Part shown: piece after piece, positions 6,808 to 12,988 of the stretch | Numbering within the stretch: position 1 is the stretch's first letter | Layout: every line of letters begins with the position of its first letter | Source of the DNA: Lachnospiraceae bacterium UBA5895 | GTDB lineage: Bacteria; Bacillota; Clostridia; Lachnospirales; Lachnospiraceae | NCBI GenBank assembly: GCA_002431915.1 | Contig: DJEP01000078.1 | Coordinates: 1-12,988 of the forward strand | DNA: 12,988 bases | Direction: 5' to 3' | Notes under the pieces: generated by a model | Told to the model about the DNA's origin: nothing | The model's database searches: none | What the model saw: only the letters and a program-made list of their open reading frames with translations | Made by a program: the position numbers and the translations under genes

Positions 6808-6834
6808 ATATCGGCACCTTCCGGCAAAACTTTA
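6808..6834 (-). promoter_or_regulatory. Sigma-28 (FliA/SigD) type flagellar promoter
   Basis: The minus strand reads TAAAGTTT (6827-6834), 11 nt, then GCCGATAT (6808-6815). The known flagellar sigma-28 consensus is TAAAGTTT-N11-GCCGATAA, so 15 of 16 positions match with exact spacing. Transcription should start near 6800 and run toward the unknown gene at 6635. Confidence 0.8.
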
Positions 6835-6908
6835 TAGTATTTTCAAAAATCAGACCTGAACCGGTTAACTGCATTATAAACGGGAAATCGCCTGTTTCGA
6901 ATTTTGTC

Positions 6909-6937
6909 TTGTATTTTCCATGCGACCGCCTTATAAT
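6909..6937 (+). promoter_or_regulatory. Promoter of the MerR-family gene
   Basis: TTGTAT (6909-6914), a 17-nt spacer and a perfect TATAAT (6932-6937) place the transcription start near 6944, immediately before the inverted repeat at 6945-6974. Confidence 0.55.
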
Positions 6938-6944
6938 GATAACA

Positions 6945-6974
6945 GTAATACCTAAAGCTGGCTTTAGGTATTAC
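6945..6974. promoter_or_regulatory. Perfect 14-bp inverted repeat, candidate MerR operator
   Basis: GTAATACCTAAAGC (6945-6958), a 2-nt TG centre and its exact reverse complement (6961-6974) form a long dyad between the -10 box and the ribosome binding site of the MerR gene. The CCTAAAG/CTTTAGG core is of the kind bound by MerR-family dimers. On the minus strand TTGTAA and TATTAC flank the dyad with a 20-nt spacer, the long-spacer layout typical of MerR-activated promoters. Confidence 0.6.
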
Positions 6975-6996
6975 AAAATTTTTCGGAGGAAACATT

Positions 6997-7446
6997 ATGT
7001 ACAGTATCGGACAGGTATCTGCCATGACAAATTTGCCGATCTCTACTTTGCGGTATTATGATAAAGAGGGATTTTTCCCGAATTTGGAAAAGCAGTCCGG
7101 AATCCGCCGGTTCAGTAAGACGGAATTAGACTCTATTCGCATGATCGAATGTCTGAAACGCTCCGGTCTGGAGATCAAGGATATCCGTCAGTTCTTCGAG
7201 TGGGTGGAGGAAGGTCCTTCCACTTATCCGAACCGCAAGGCGATGTTTGAAGCCCGCAAGGCTGCTGTGGAAGAGGAAATGAAACAGCTGGAAAAGACAC
7301 TGGATATGCTGAAATTCAAGTGTTGGTATTATGAGAAGGCTATGGAAGACGGCAATGAGGATGGAATCCACGCCATGCTTCCCGATAATCTTCCGCCCGA
7401 GATCCAGCCCATCTATGATAACAGCCATGACAGAACAAATGCCTGA
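6997..7446 (+). CDS. MerR-family transcriptional regulator
   Basis: The 149-residue protein starts with the MerR winged helix-turn-helix (about residues 1-70): YSIGQVSAMTNLPISTLRYYDKEGFF, then GIRRFSKTELDSIRMIECLKRSGLEIKDI. A long dimerisation helix follows at about 80-115 (ARKAAVEEEMKQLEKTLDMLKFK) with a short C-terminal tail. Only two cysteines are present (52 and 109), and there is no metal-binding cysteine cluster, so it looks closer to the small-molecule or electrophile-sensing MerR proteins (AdhR/NmlR-like) than to the metal sensors. The start has a strong GGAGG 8 nt upstream. No target gene follows on the same strand, and the hairpin after its stop isolates it. Its likely targets are its own promoter and possibly the divergent region. 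Confidence 0.88.
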   Translation: MYSIGQVSAMTNLPISTLRYYDKEGFFPNLEKQSGIRRFSKTELDSIRMIECLKRSGLEIKDIRQFFEWVEEGPSTYPNRKAMFEARKAAVEEEMKQLEKTLDMLKFKCWYYEKAMEDGNEDGIHAMLPDNLPPEIQPIYDNSHDRTNA

Positions 7447-7466
7447 ACAAATCTGTTCAGGCGTTT
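7441..7466. terminator. Terminator between MerR gene and the zinc operon end
   Basis: GCCTGAACA (7441-7449) pairs perfectly with TGTTCAGGC (7454-7462) over a 4-nt loop, followed by GTTTT on the plus strand. It overlaps the MerR stop codon and lies 14 nt past the last stop of the minus-strand zinc operon, where its tail is ATTTGTT. It probably serves both strands, better on the plus strand. Confidence 0.7.
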
Positions 7467-7475
7467 TGCACGACT

Positions 7476-8120
7476 TTATTCCTGCTCTATTGTCAGGGAA
7501 GCATCCTTAAGACGGCAGTACAGGCTGTCATCCCCCTCTTCCCGATAAGTTTCAAAAGTTCCTTCCACCATGATTTTCTGCGCATCTTCCGGGTATTCCT
7601 CCGGGTAGCTGTGCGTTCCGTCATCCCAGATAAACTCCAGTCCCTGTGCACAACAGGCGGTTGCATCCTGAATCACACAATAAAAATAATATTTCTCTGT
7701 CGGTTCATAATATGTGGCATAAAAATTACCATCTATACGAAATGTTTTTCCCTCATACTCCCCGGGAGTCGTCATCATACGATATACTGTCACATATACC
7801 ATATCACTGCTCATCTGCGTCAGATCATAATCCACTACATTCTGCGATGTGCTCTCCTGCTGCAGTTCCTCTGTTGTGTTTTCCTGACTGTTGTTCAACA
7901 GTAAATCCAGTTTTCTGGGACTTTTGTCGTCTTCCGAGACATTATTTTCCTCCATGCTTTCTGTTTCTGCCGCCGCTATCTGTTCATTTATCACATTGTC
8001 CACTGCATTTTTGTTGGAAATCCCCTTCTGGTCAGTTCCCCGGTTTCCACATGCTGTCAGTTCCAGCAGGCAGAACATTGCCAGCATCCATGCCGTGCAT
8101 TGTTTTATTTTCTTCTCCAT
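7476..8120 (-). CDS. Zinc-operon lipoprotein with C-terminal Cys-Cys domain
   Basis: The 214-residue protein has a lipoprotein signal with lipobox LTAC (cysteine 24), an acidic Asn/Ser/Glu-rich linker (about 25-105), and a folded C-terminal domain (about 106-214). That domain has YEGKTFRIDGNFYA, a Cys-Cys pair at 156-157 in ATACCAQGLEF, and KIMVEGTFETYRE. The pattern (a beta strand with GK..R..G, a CC pair, then VEGT) resembles the C-terminal region of TIGR03943/YcgQ-type proteins, which have been linked to zinc and COG0523. It is the last gene of the zinc operon, starting 3 nt after the permease stop with CGGAGG overlapping it. A role as an extracellular zinc-binding or zinc-delivery partner is inferred from context. 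Confidence 0.8.
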   Translation of the reverse strand: MEKKIKQCTAWMLAMFCLLELTACGNRGTDQKGISNKNAVDNVINEQIAAAETESMEENNVSEDDKSPRKLDLLLNNSQENTTEELQQESTSQNVVDYDLTQMSSDMVYVTVYRMMTTPGEYEGKTFRIDGNFYATYYEPTEKYYFYCVIQDATACCAQGLEFIWDDGTHSYPEEYPEDAQKIMVEGTFETYREEGDDSLYCRLKDASLTIEQE

Positions 8121-8123
8121 AGC

Positions 8124-8960
8124 CTACCTCCGCATCAGTTTTCCGGCAATACTGCTTACTGCAAAAGCTGCAATGTCTGCCGCAACAATGGTCGAACCCA
8201 CCGGCGTTCCTGCCAGAATCGACAGTAAAATACCGGCTACTGCACAAAACACAGAAAGGCACACCGAACACACAGTTACCTGACAGAAGGTCCGGAACAT
8301 GCGCATTGCAGATAAAGCCGGGAAAATTACCAGTGCCGAGATCAGAAGGGATCCCACCAGATTCATCGCCAGCACAATAATCACTGCTGTAACCACAGCA
8401 ATCAACAAATTATAGAAATCCGTGTTGATTCCGGTCGCTTTGGCAAAAGTCTCATCGAATGTTACGCAGAATATTTTATGATAACATACCACAAATACCG
8501 CCACGACCAGTACAGACAGCACGCAGCATAACGTCACCTGCCCTCTGGTCAGAGTCAGGATAGACGTGGAGCCAAACAGCGTGCTACAGACATCTCCTGA
8601 CAGGTTCGGTCCGGTGGAGAAAATATTCATCAGCAGATACCCTATCGCCAGCGCTCCCACCGAGATCATGGCGATTGCCGCATCCCCCTTAATCTTCGTA
8701 TTCTGCCCTGTCCTAAGCAGCAAAACAGCACAGAGTACGGTCACCGGCAGAATAAACAGCATATTATTTGTAATGTTCAGAACCGACGCCACCGCCATGG
8801 CTCCAAAAGCCACATGGGACAATCCATCTCCGATAAATGAAAAACGTTTCAATACCAGCGTCACACCCAGCAAAGAAGAACACAGTGCGATTAACACCCC
8901 CACGATCAGAGCATAACGCACGAACGGATATTGAAAATAAAAAATCAGTTTTTCCAGCAA
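8124..8960 (-). CDS. znuB: Zinc ABC transporter permease
   Basis: The 278-residue integral membrane protein belongs to the ABC-3 metal permease family (ZnuB/AdcB/MntB). It has about eight hydrophobic helices, the early motif LGVTLVLKRFSFIGDGLSHVAFGAMA and the late motif VGSLLISALVIFPALSAMRMF, which are typical of the family. It forms the membrane channel for the ATPase encoded at 11186-11884. No ATG fits the beginning; the frame opens with TTG at 8958-8960, placed 8 nt after GGAAGGAAGG, so a TTG start is likely. It starts 17 nt after the stop of the preceding GTPase-like gene. Three unrelated genes separate it from the ATPase gene, unlike the compact order usual for zinc transporters. Confidence 0.9.
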   Translation of the reverse strand: MLEKLIFYFQYPFVRYALIVGVLIALCSSLLGVTLVLKRFSFIGDGLSHVAFGAMAVASVLNITNNMLFILPVTVLCAVLLLRTGQNTKIKGDAAIAMISVGALAIGYLLMNIFSTGPNLSGDVCSTLFGSTSILTLTRGQVTLCCVLSVLVVAVFVVCYHKIFCVTFDETFAKATGINTDFYNLLIAVVTAVIIVLAMNLVGSLLISALVIFPALSAMRMFRTFCQVTVCSVCLSVFCAVAGILLSILAGTPVGSTIVAADIAAFAVSSIAGKLMRR

Positions 8961-8977
8961 CTTACATACCTTCCTTC

Positions 8978-9901
8978 CTAAAACACTGTAATGATCTGTT
9001 CCTTCGGAGCATCACATTTTTCTATCCACATAATATCTATTGTCGGAATCCGGACATCCCGTTTTTCAAAATATTCTTCTTTTATTTCCCCCTCTACCCT
9101 TACCCAGTCGCTATCCTTGAAATCACCTTCATCCGGCAGATCGCAGATAAAAGCAAACAGCGCCAGATCTTCCATACAGCAGGTCATAGCCTGTCTTCCG
9201 ATCAACAACATTTTTTTCTTCTTTTTGAAAATACAGCCGGTAAAACATACTATTTTTCCTGCATATCGCGCAACATATTCCATGGCATCCACATAGAATA
9301 CTCCATATGCCTCATCGTTTATCTCCAACAGGTTACTATAAATATTATACGGCAGGTCCTCATCCAGCCTTGGATTCATTTCGCCAGCCCTGTTTTTAAA
9401 TACAAAATTCGTCTGTGGATTTACTGCCCGGATATTCCTTCTGAAACTTGCAAGCTTTGCTTCCAGACCGTCACAGGATCTGAAAATGGTCAGATAAGCA
9501 GTTTTTACCTGTCTTGTCAGATAGGTTTTCATATTATTCAAATAAAGTTCAAAACTTTGCGCATCTATGATTTCAATGAACAGAATCTCACCTTCCTGCC
9601 ATATTTTTATGGCATTTTCCGGATCCCACATTCCATTAAATTCCACTATAATACGATCCGGACTTATATCATTTTTTAATTCACGTATGCGTTTTTCAGT
9701 GAAATCCTGTTCCTCCGTAATTTCTCTTATTGTTATATTATGTTTCAGGCAGAAGGCTTCTTCATAAATCTCTTCGCCATCCTCGCACAATAACAGCAAA
9801 GTTGTTTCGCCGGTATCAAAATACTCCTCTGTCAGCAGATTTTTAATAAATGACGTTTTTCCTGCACTTAAAAAACCATTTACAAAATACACTTTTTCCA
9901 T
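8978..9901 (-). CDS. COG0523-like protein fused to a Cys-Cys domain
   Basis: This 307-residue protein has a COG0523-type P-loop (GFLSAGKTS, 9-17) and an IIVEFNGMWDP stretch where COG0523 proteins have VEASG.DP. It lacks the CxCC metal motif. The usual NKxD guanine motif appears degraded to FRSCD (140-144). From about residue 212 a different domain begins: GKIVCFTGCIF, a Cys-Cys pair at 241-242 in AMTCCMEDLALF, WVRVEGEI, and a tail IEKCDAPKEQ. This closely follows the C-terminal pattern of TIGR03943/YcgQ proteins. The start at 9901, 5 nt after the preceding stop, has AAGGAG 8 nt upstream; the in-frame ATG at 9925 has no such site. It probably partners the adjacent GTPase in cytoplasmic zinc handling (inferred). 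Confidence 0.82.
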   Translation of the reverse strand: MEKVYFVNGFLSAGKTSFIKNLLTEEYFDTGETTLLLLCEDGEEIYEEAFCLKHNITIREITEEQDFTEKRIRELKNDISPDRIIVEFNGMWDPENAIKIWQEGEILFIEIIDAQSFELYLNNMKTYLTRQVKTAYLTIFRSCDGLEAKLASFRRNIRAVNPQTNFVFKNRAGEMNPRLDEDLPYNIYSNLLEINDEAYGVFYVDAMEYVARYAGKIVCFTGCIFKKKKKMLLIGRQAMTCCMEDLALFAFICDLPDEGDFKDSDWVRVEGEIKEEYFEKRDVRIPTIDIMWIEKCDAPKEQIITVF

Positions 9902-9906
9902 ATGCC

Positions 9907-11025
9907 CTACTCCTTGTAAATACATTGTCTCAGTCTGTCCACCACCTTCTTTTGATCCAGATTTTTACCAATAAAAACAATCTGGTTTAATCTGTCTCCG
10001 TATTTTTCATCCCAATCCTCCAGTATTTCGGGATTTTCTTCCATTTGACGTTTCTGCTCCTCTTCATCGAAGGCTGCCAGCCAGTTTGATACAATAGTCA
10101 CAGAGGCATTTCTTCCTGCCTGTTCAAATAATTGCACATGGATATCATCGTCTCCAAACCATACATACCCCTTCGCACGAATGACTTCTTCCGGATAATC
10201 CGTTTCCAGAAACTGCATGAATTTATCATAGTCAAGCGGCCGTTTCTCTTCATATACAAACGAAATGATACCATGTTCGTCTTCCATGGTATCACCCTGT
10301 CCACGCAATAATTGTTCCTGGATTCTGGAAGACTGCATTACTTTCTCATAATCAAATTTTCTGTTTTTAAAAATACGGTCAGGATTTACTTTTCCCTGAA
10401 TACATTCCACAATTTCTGCATCTTTTTGTATGATACGAATTGTTTTTCTTACCTGTTGAACAGCATCCACTGACAGCAGATCACATTTATTTAAAAGAAT
10501 AATATTGCAAAATTCCATCTGATCCATAACCAAATTAATGATATCCGGGTCTGCATCCGACTGCTTATTTCCATTTTCCGTCAGACTGCCCATAAATTCT
10601 GAATAAATCCGATCTGCATCCACCACACATACAATAGAATCCAGATATACTCCCTCACTCAGTCCCGCTTTCTGATATTCTATAAATCCTGCTGCAATAG
10701 CAGCGGGATCACTGATTCCGGATGCCTCTACCAGTATTCTTTTTATTTTCTTATGGGAAGCAATCTCATTAATCTGTGTCATGAAGGCATCCTGCAGCGT
10801 GCAGCAGATACAGCCATTGGATAATTCCAACATATCTGTATCATTCCTGCACACTATGGAATTTCTGATAATTGCCGCATCTATGTTTACACTTCCCATA
10901 TCATTAATAACGATTGCAATTCCCTCTGCACCTTTATTTCTCAGGACTTCATTTAATACGGTTGTTTTTCCTGCCCCCAGATAACCTGTAATGATTGTGA
11001 CAGGTTTTTTATGCTTTCCAGACAT
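9907..11025 (-). CDS. COG0523 (G3E) GTPase, putative zinc chaperone
   Basis: This 372-residue P-loop GTPase is of the COG0523/CobW family. It has Walker A GYLGAGKTT (14-22), INDMGSVNID, the family metal motif GCICCT (CICC at 72-75), LVEASGISDP (98-107), and NKCD (179-182) for guanine binding. A CobW-type C-terminal domain (about 255-370) contains RAKGYVWF. COG0523 proteins of the YciC/ZigA/ZNG1 group bind zinc through CxCC and deliver it to client proteins, often under zinc limitation. The location between zinc transporter genes and a variant L33 supports a zinc role over cobalamin or nitrile hydratase roles. GGAGG precedes the ATG, overlapping the rpmG stop, and 12 nt separate the two genes. 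Confidence 0.92.
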   Translation of the reverse strand: MSGKHKKPVTIITGYLGAGKTTVLNEVLRNKGAEGIAIVINDMGSVNIDAAIIRNSIVCRNDTDMLELSNGCICCTLQDAFMTQINEIASHKKIKRILVEASGISDPAAIAAGFIEYQKAGLSEGVYLDSIVCVVDADRIYSEFMGSLTENGNKQSDADPDIINLVMDQMEFCNIILLNKCDLLSVDAVQQVRKTIRIIQKDAEIVECIQGKVNPDRIFKNRKFDYEKVMQSSRIQEQLLRGQGDTMEDEHGIISFVYEEKRPLDYDKFMQFLETDYPEEVIRAKGYVWFGDDDIHVQLFEQAGRNASVTIVSNWLAAFDEEEQKRQMEENPEILEDWDEKYGDRLNQIVFIGKNLDQKKVVDRLRQCIYKE

Positions 11026-11037
11026 TTCCAGCCTCCA

Positions 11038-11196
11038 CTATTTTGTCTCTTTATGAATTGTATATCTTCCCAGCCGTGGACAGTATTTACGTACCTCCAT
11101 CCTCTCCGGATGGAGTCTCTTATTTTTCGTTGTTGTATAATTTCTGTCACCACATTCCGTACAGGCCAATACAATTTTTACTCTTTCACCGGACAT
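11038..11196 (-). CDS. rpmG: Ribosomal protein L33, variant with one zinc cysteine lost
   Basis: The 52-residue frame is a clear bL33: SGERVKIVLACTECGDRNYT, TTKNK, ERMEVRKYCPRLGRYTIHKETK. The zinc-ribbon form of bL33 has two CxxC pairs. Here the first pair is intact (C12, C15) but the second is CPRL, with C39 kept and the last cysteine replaced by Leu, so normal four-cysteine zinc binding is lost or weakened. Zinc-free L33 paralogs are a known zinc-starvation response in bacteria. It overlaps the end of the ATPase gene by 11 nt, with GGAAGG just upstream of its ATG, so it is translationally coupled within the operon. A standard four-cysteine copy elsewhere in the genome is expected. Confidence 0.9.
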   Translation of the reverse strand: MSGERVKIVLACTECGDRNYTTTKNKRLHPERMEVRKYCPRLGRYTIHKETK

Positions 11197-11884
11197 TTTC
11201 TTTTCCTTCCTTTATGCTTTGATATTCTTCATACTCCTGTGCCGTCCCCTGGAAAATATGTTTTCCAATCTCCAGAATGTGATCTGCATAGGCAACCGCT
11301 GCCTTGATGTCATGGGAGATCATCAGTATCGTAATATGATCCTCCCTGTTAATCTGTTCAATGAGCCGGTACATTTCCTCCGTGGCCGCAGGATCCAGCC
11401 CGGACACCGGTTCATCCAGAAAAAGCATCTCCTGCGTAGCGCACAGTGCTCTGGCTAATAATGTTCTCTGCTGCTGACCACCTGATAATTCCCGGTAACA
11501 CTTCTCTGCCAGATGGGCAATCCCCAGTTTTTCCAGCATTTTATGGGCATATTCTTTTTCTTCTTTCCGGTAAAAGGGCCGGAGACCGCAACGATTCTGG
11601 CAGCCCGACAGGACAATTTCGCTGACCGATGCCGGAAAATCTCTCTGTATGACTGTCTGCTGCGGCAGATAACCGCATCCTTTTCGTTCCAGTCCGTCGC
11701 CAAACAGAATTTTCCCACTGACAGGGGGCTGCAGACCCAGTAAGGTCCGCAGCAAAGTGGTCTTCCCTGCACCATTTTCCCCAATGATACAGAGATAGTC
11801 GCCCCTGTTTACAGTGAAATTAATATCCTTCAGGATAGCTCTGCCATCATATCCGACCGTTAAATTCTGACATTCTATCTGCAT
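11186..11884 (-). CDS. znuC: Zinc ABC transporter ATPase
   Basis: The 232-residue ABC ATPase has Walker A GENGAGKTT (35-43), a Q-loop in GYLPQQ (Q75/76), the signature LSGGQQQR (133-140), Walker B MLFLDEP (153-159), D-loop SGLDP and the switch histidine H191 in ISHD. The length and the LPQQ/ASVSEIV pattern match ZnuC/AdcC/MntB-type metal importers. It energises the permease at 8124-8960 and receives zinc from the binding protein encoded just upstream. The start has AGGAGA 5 nt before the ATG and lies 18 nt after the binding-protein stop. Confidence 0.93.
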   Translation of the reverse strand: MQIECQNLTVGYDGRAILKDINFTVNRGDYLCIIGENGAGKTTLLRTLLGLQPPVSGKILFGDGLERKGCGYLPQQTVIQRDFPASVSEIVLSGCQNRCGLRPFYRKEEKEYAHKMLEKLGIAHLAEKCYRELSGGQQQRTLLARALCATQEMLFLDEPVSGLDPAATEEMYRLIEQINREDHITILMISHDIKAAVAYADHILEIGKHIFQGTAQEYEEYQSIKEGKENVR

Positions 11885-11902
11885 CCTGTTCTCCTATGTT
11901 TC

Positions 11903-12988
11903 TCATTGTAAAGCTTCTTTCAGTACATTCAAATTATTCTCCATCACCGTGAGATAGGTGGTTCCGGCTGCCACATCCTCCGAGGTGGTGGATTGCATGG
12001 AATCCAGGGTAAGAATCTGCTGATCCTTTGACTGGGTATTCTCAATAATGGTCTTTGCAATCTTCTGATCTGACTTTTCAATGGTCATAACATATTTCAG
12101 TCCCAGTTCATCGGTCTTTTTGGCTAGGAAGGAAATAGTCTCGAAGCTTGCTTCACTCTCCGCAGAGCAGCCTGCAAATGCCGCATAGTAGTTCAGTCCG
12201 TAATCATCCACCAGATAGCGGAACGGGAATCTGTCACCGAAAAGCAGTGTTTTCTGTGTTGCAGCCTTTACTGCATCCTGATATTCCAGATCCAGAGATT
12301 CCAGATTTTCCACATAGCCATCCAGATTCGCTGCATAAACCTCCTTATTGGCAGGGTCAATGGTTTCGATTGCTTCTGCGATTGCCTGACAGAGTGTCTC
12401 CGCATTTTTCAGAGACAGCCATACATGCTCATCATATTCCTTTTCTTCATGCTCCAGCATATCTTCCACGATTTCGCTCCCCGTCATATCCGCAGGATAG
12501 TACGTCGGCCAGTTCTCCATTTCCTCCGATAAAGCATCAAATCCATCGTTGCCGGCATAGATATGGAAATGCTCTGCTTTCCCCGGAGCAATACCATGAT
12601 CGCTGAACTGTACATATCTGGGAGCATCCGCTGATCCACCGGTTGCCTCAAAGAAGTATCGTACTCCTCTGCTGCCGGATTCATAATCGTAGATCTGATA
12701 TCCCTTATATTCATACGAAGCCTTCGCAGACTTACCGTTTTCCGTAAATTCCATGGTGCCGTTCTCACCATCAATGACTATTTTTTCTACCTCTGTTTTA
12801 TATCCGGTTTCATAATACTCTTTATACTCCTGTGCCGTCTTACCTCCGTTTTCAGCCTTCCGCTCCATAACAGCATCCAGTTCCCCGCTTTCCAGATAGG
12901 GATATACGGACTGCCATTCGCCGGACCAGTCTGTCAGGCTTCTGTCCTGCACATCGCTGTCAGCAAAGTGGGAATAACCATGGTTATG
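11903..12988 (-). CDS. znuA: ZnuA-type zinc-binding protein with ZinT domain (5' end missing)
   Basis: The frame is open to the right edge, so 361 C-terminal residues are visible and the start lies outside. They begin with HNHGYSHF. A ZinT domain follows (about visible residues 13-165): DWSGEWQSVYPYLESGELD, EYKEYYETGYKTEVEKI, YVQFSDHGIAP, HFHIYAGN and NWPTYYPA, including the His residues that bind zinc in ZinT. The rest (about 170-361) is the second part of a ZnuA-type cluster A-I binding protein, from EYDEHVWLSLKNAE to the end. ZnuA's HAAF-type histidine site reads GDRFPF instead. In streptococcal AdcA the ZinT domain is C-terminal, so here ZinT seems inserted near the His-rich loop. The protein is presumably a secreted lipoprotein feeding zinc to the transporter. 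Confidence 0.88.
   Translation of the reverse strand, partial: HNHGYSHFADSDVQDRSLTDWSGEWQSVYPYLESGELDAVMERKAENGGKTAQEYKEYYETGYKTEVEKIVIDGENGTMEFTENGKSAKASYEYKGYQIYDYESGSRGVRYFFEATGGSADAPRYVQFSDHGIAPGKAEHFHIYAGNDGFDALSEEMENWPTYYPADMTGSEIVEDMLEHEEKEYDEHVWLSLKNAETLCQAIAEAIETIDPANKEVYAANLDGYVENLESLDLEYQDAVKAATQKTLLFGDRFPFRYLVDDYGLNYYAAFAGCSAESEASFETISFLAKKTDELGLKYVMTIEKSDQKIAKTIIENTQSKDQQILTLDSMQSTTSEDVAAGTTYLTVMENNLNVLKEALQ

Noticed and set aside
6808..6834. Signal recognition particle RNA core
   Set aside because: GCCGGAAGG resembles part of the SRP apical motif, but the flanking GUCAGG and GAAGCAGCC parts are missing; the sigma-28 promoter explains the bases better.
6657..7061. 134-codon plus-strand open frame upstream of the MerR gene
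   Set aside because: It runs across promoters, the inverted repeat and into the MerR gene in another frame, has no ribosome binding site and has no protein-like pattern.
8837..9679. 280-codon plus-strand open frame opposite the COG0523-like fusion and ZnuB
   Set aside because: It lies antisense to two well-supported genes and reads as low-complexity Phe/Ile/Tyr sequence arising from AT-rich complement.
9902..9925. Longer N-terminus for the COG0523-like fusion from the ATG at 9925
   Set aside because: It would overlap the preceding gene without a ribosome binding site, whereas AAGGAG is correctly spaced for the ATG at 9901.
1..12988. CRISPR array, tRNA, insertion sequence or prophage genes
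   Set aside because: No regularly spaced repeats, no cloverleaf-like sequence, and no transposase, integrase or phage structural gene were seen.

Overview
The window looks like chromosomal DNA from a gut-type Clostridia, most likely Lachnospiraceae. This rests on the mix of protein families (MalT-like LuxR regulator, KdpDE-type two-component pair, AraC and MerR regulators, zinc ABC transporter with COG0523 proteins), the strong AGGAGG-like ribosome binding sites and the Firmicutes-type promoters. No genus can be named from the sequence alone. There are no rRNA, tRNA, CRISPR or insertion-sequence signals.

Layout. (1) 1-1955, minus strand: a LuxR-family regulator with a helical-repeat body but no NTPase, then a small membrane protein whose frame appears broken by a +1 shift, then the first 30 codons of a lipoprotein that runs off the left edge. 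(2) 2127-4115, plus strand: a KdpD-like sensor kinase lacking the usual KdpD/Usp N-terminal half, and its KdpE-like response regulator, behind a near-consensus promoter. (3) 4057-4627, minus strand: an Xre-type helix-turn-helix membrane protein with a frameshift, converging on and overlapping the response regulator. (4) 4866-5785, plus strand: a stand-alone AraC-family regulator with its own promoter. (5) 5733-6834, minus strand: an acidic protein of unknown function, preceded by an almost perfect sigma-28 (FliA/SigD) flagellar promoter and a GGA-rich leader that ends in a strong intrinsic terminator. (6) 6909-7465, plus strand: a MerR-family regulator with a perfect 14-bp inverted repeat at its transcription start. 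(7) 7476-12988, minus strand: a zinc-acquisition operon entering from the right edge.

The zinc operon is the most coherent system. In transcription order it holds a zinc-binding protein in which a ZinT domain precedes the C-terminal lobe of a ZnuA-type protein (incomplete at the window edge), the ATPase ZnuC, a variant ribosomal protein L33 with one zinc cysteine missing, a COG0523 GTPase with the CxCC metal motif, a second COG0523-like protein without CxCC but with an added C-terminal domain like the C-terminus of TIGR03943/YcgQ proteins, the permease ZnuB, and a lipoprotein that appears to carry a related domain with a Cys-Cys pair. Genes overlap or sit within 3-18 nt of each other, so they are very probably one transcript. 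The content (uptake, metal delivery, altered zinc ribosomal protein) fits a zinc-starvation response. The promoter and any Zur site lie outside the window.

Two parts deserve the most attention: the sigma-28-driven short RNA or attenuator at 6726-6834, and the cysteine-pair domain present in both the cytoplasmic GTPase fusion and the secreted lipoprotein of the zinc operon.
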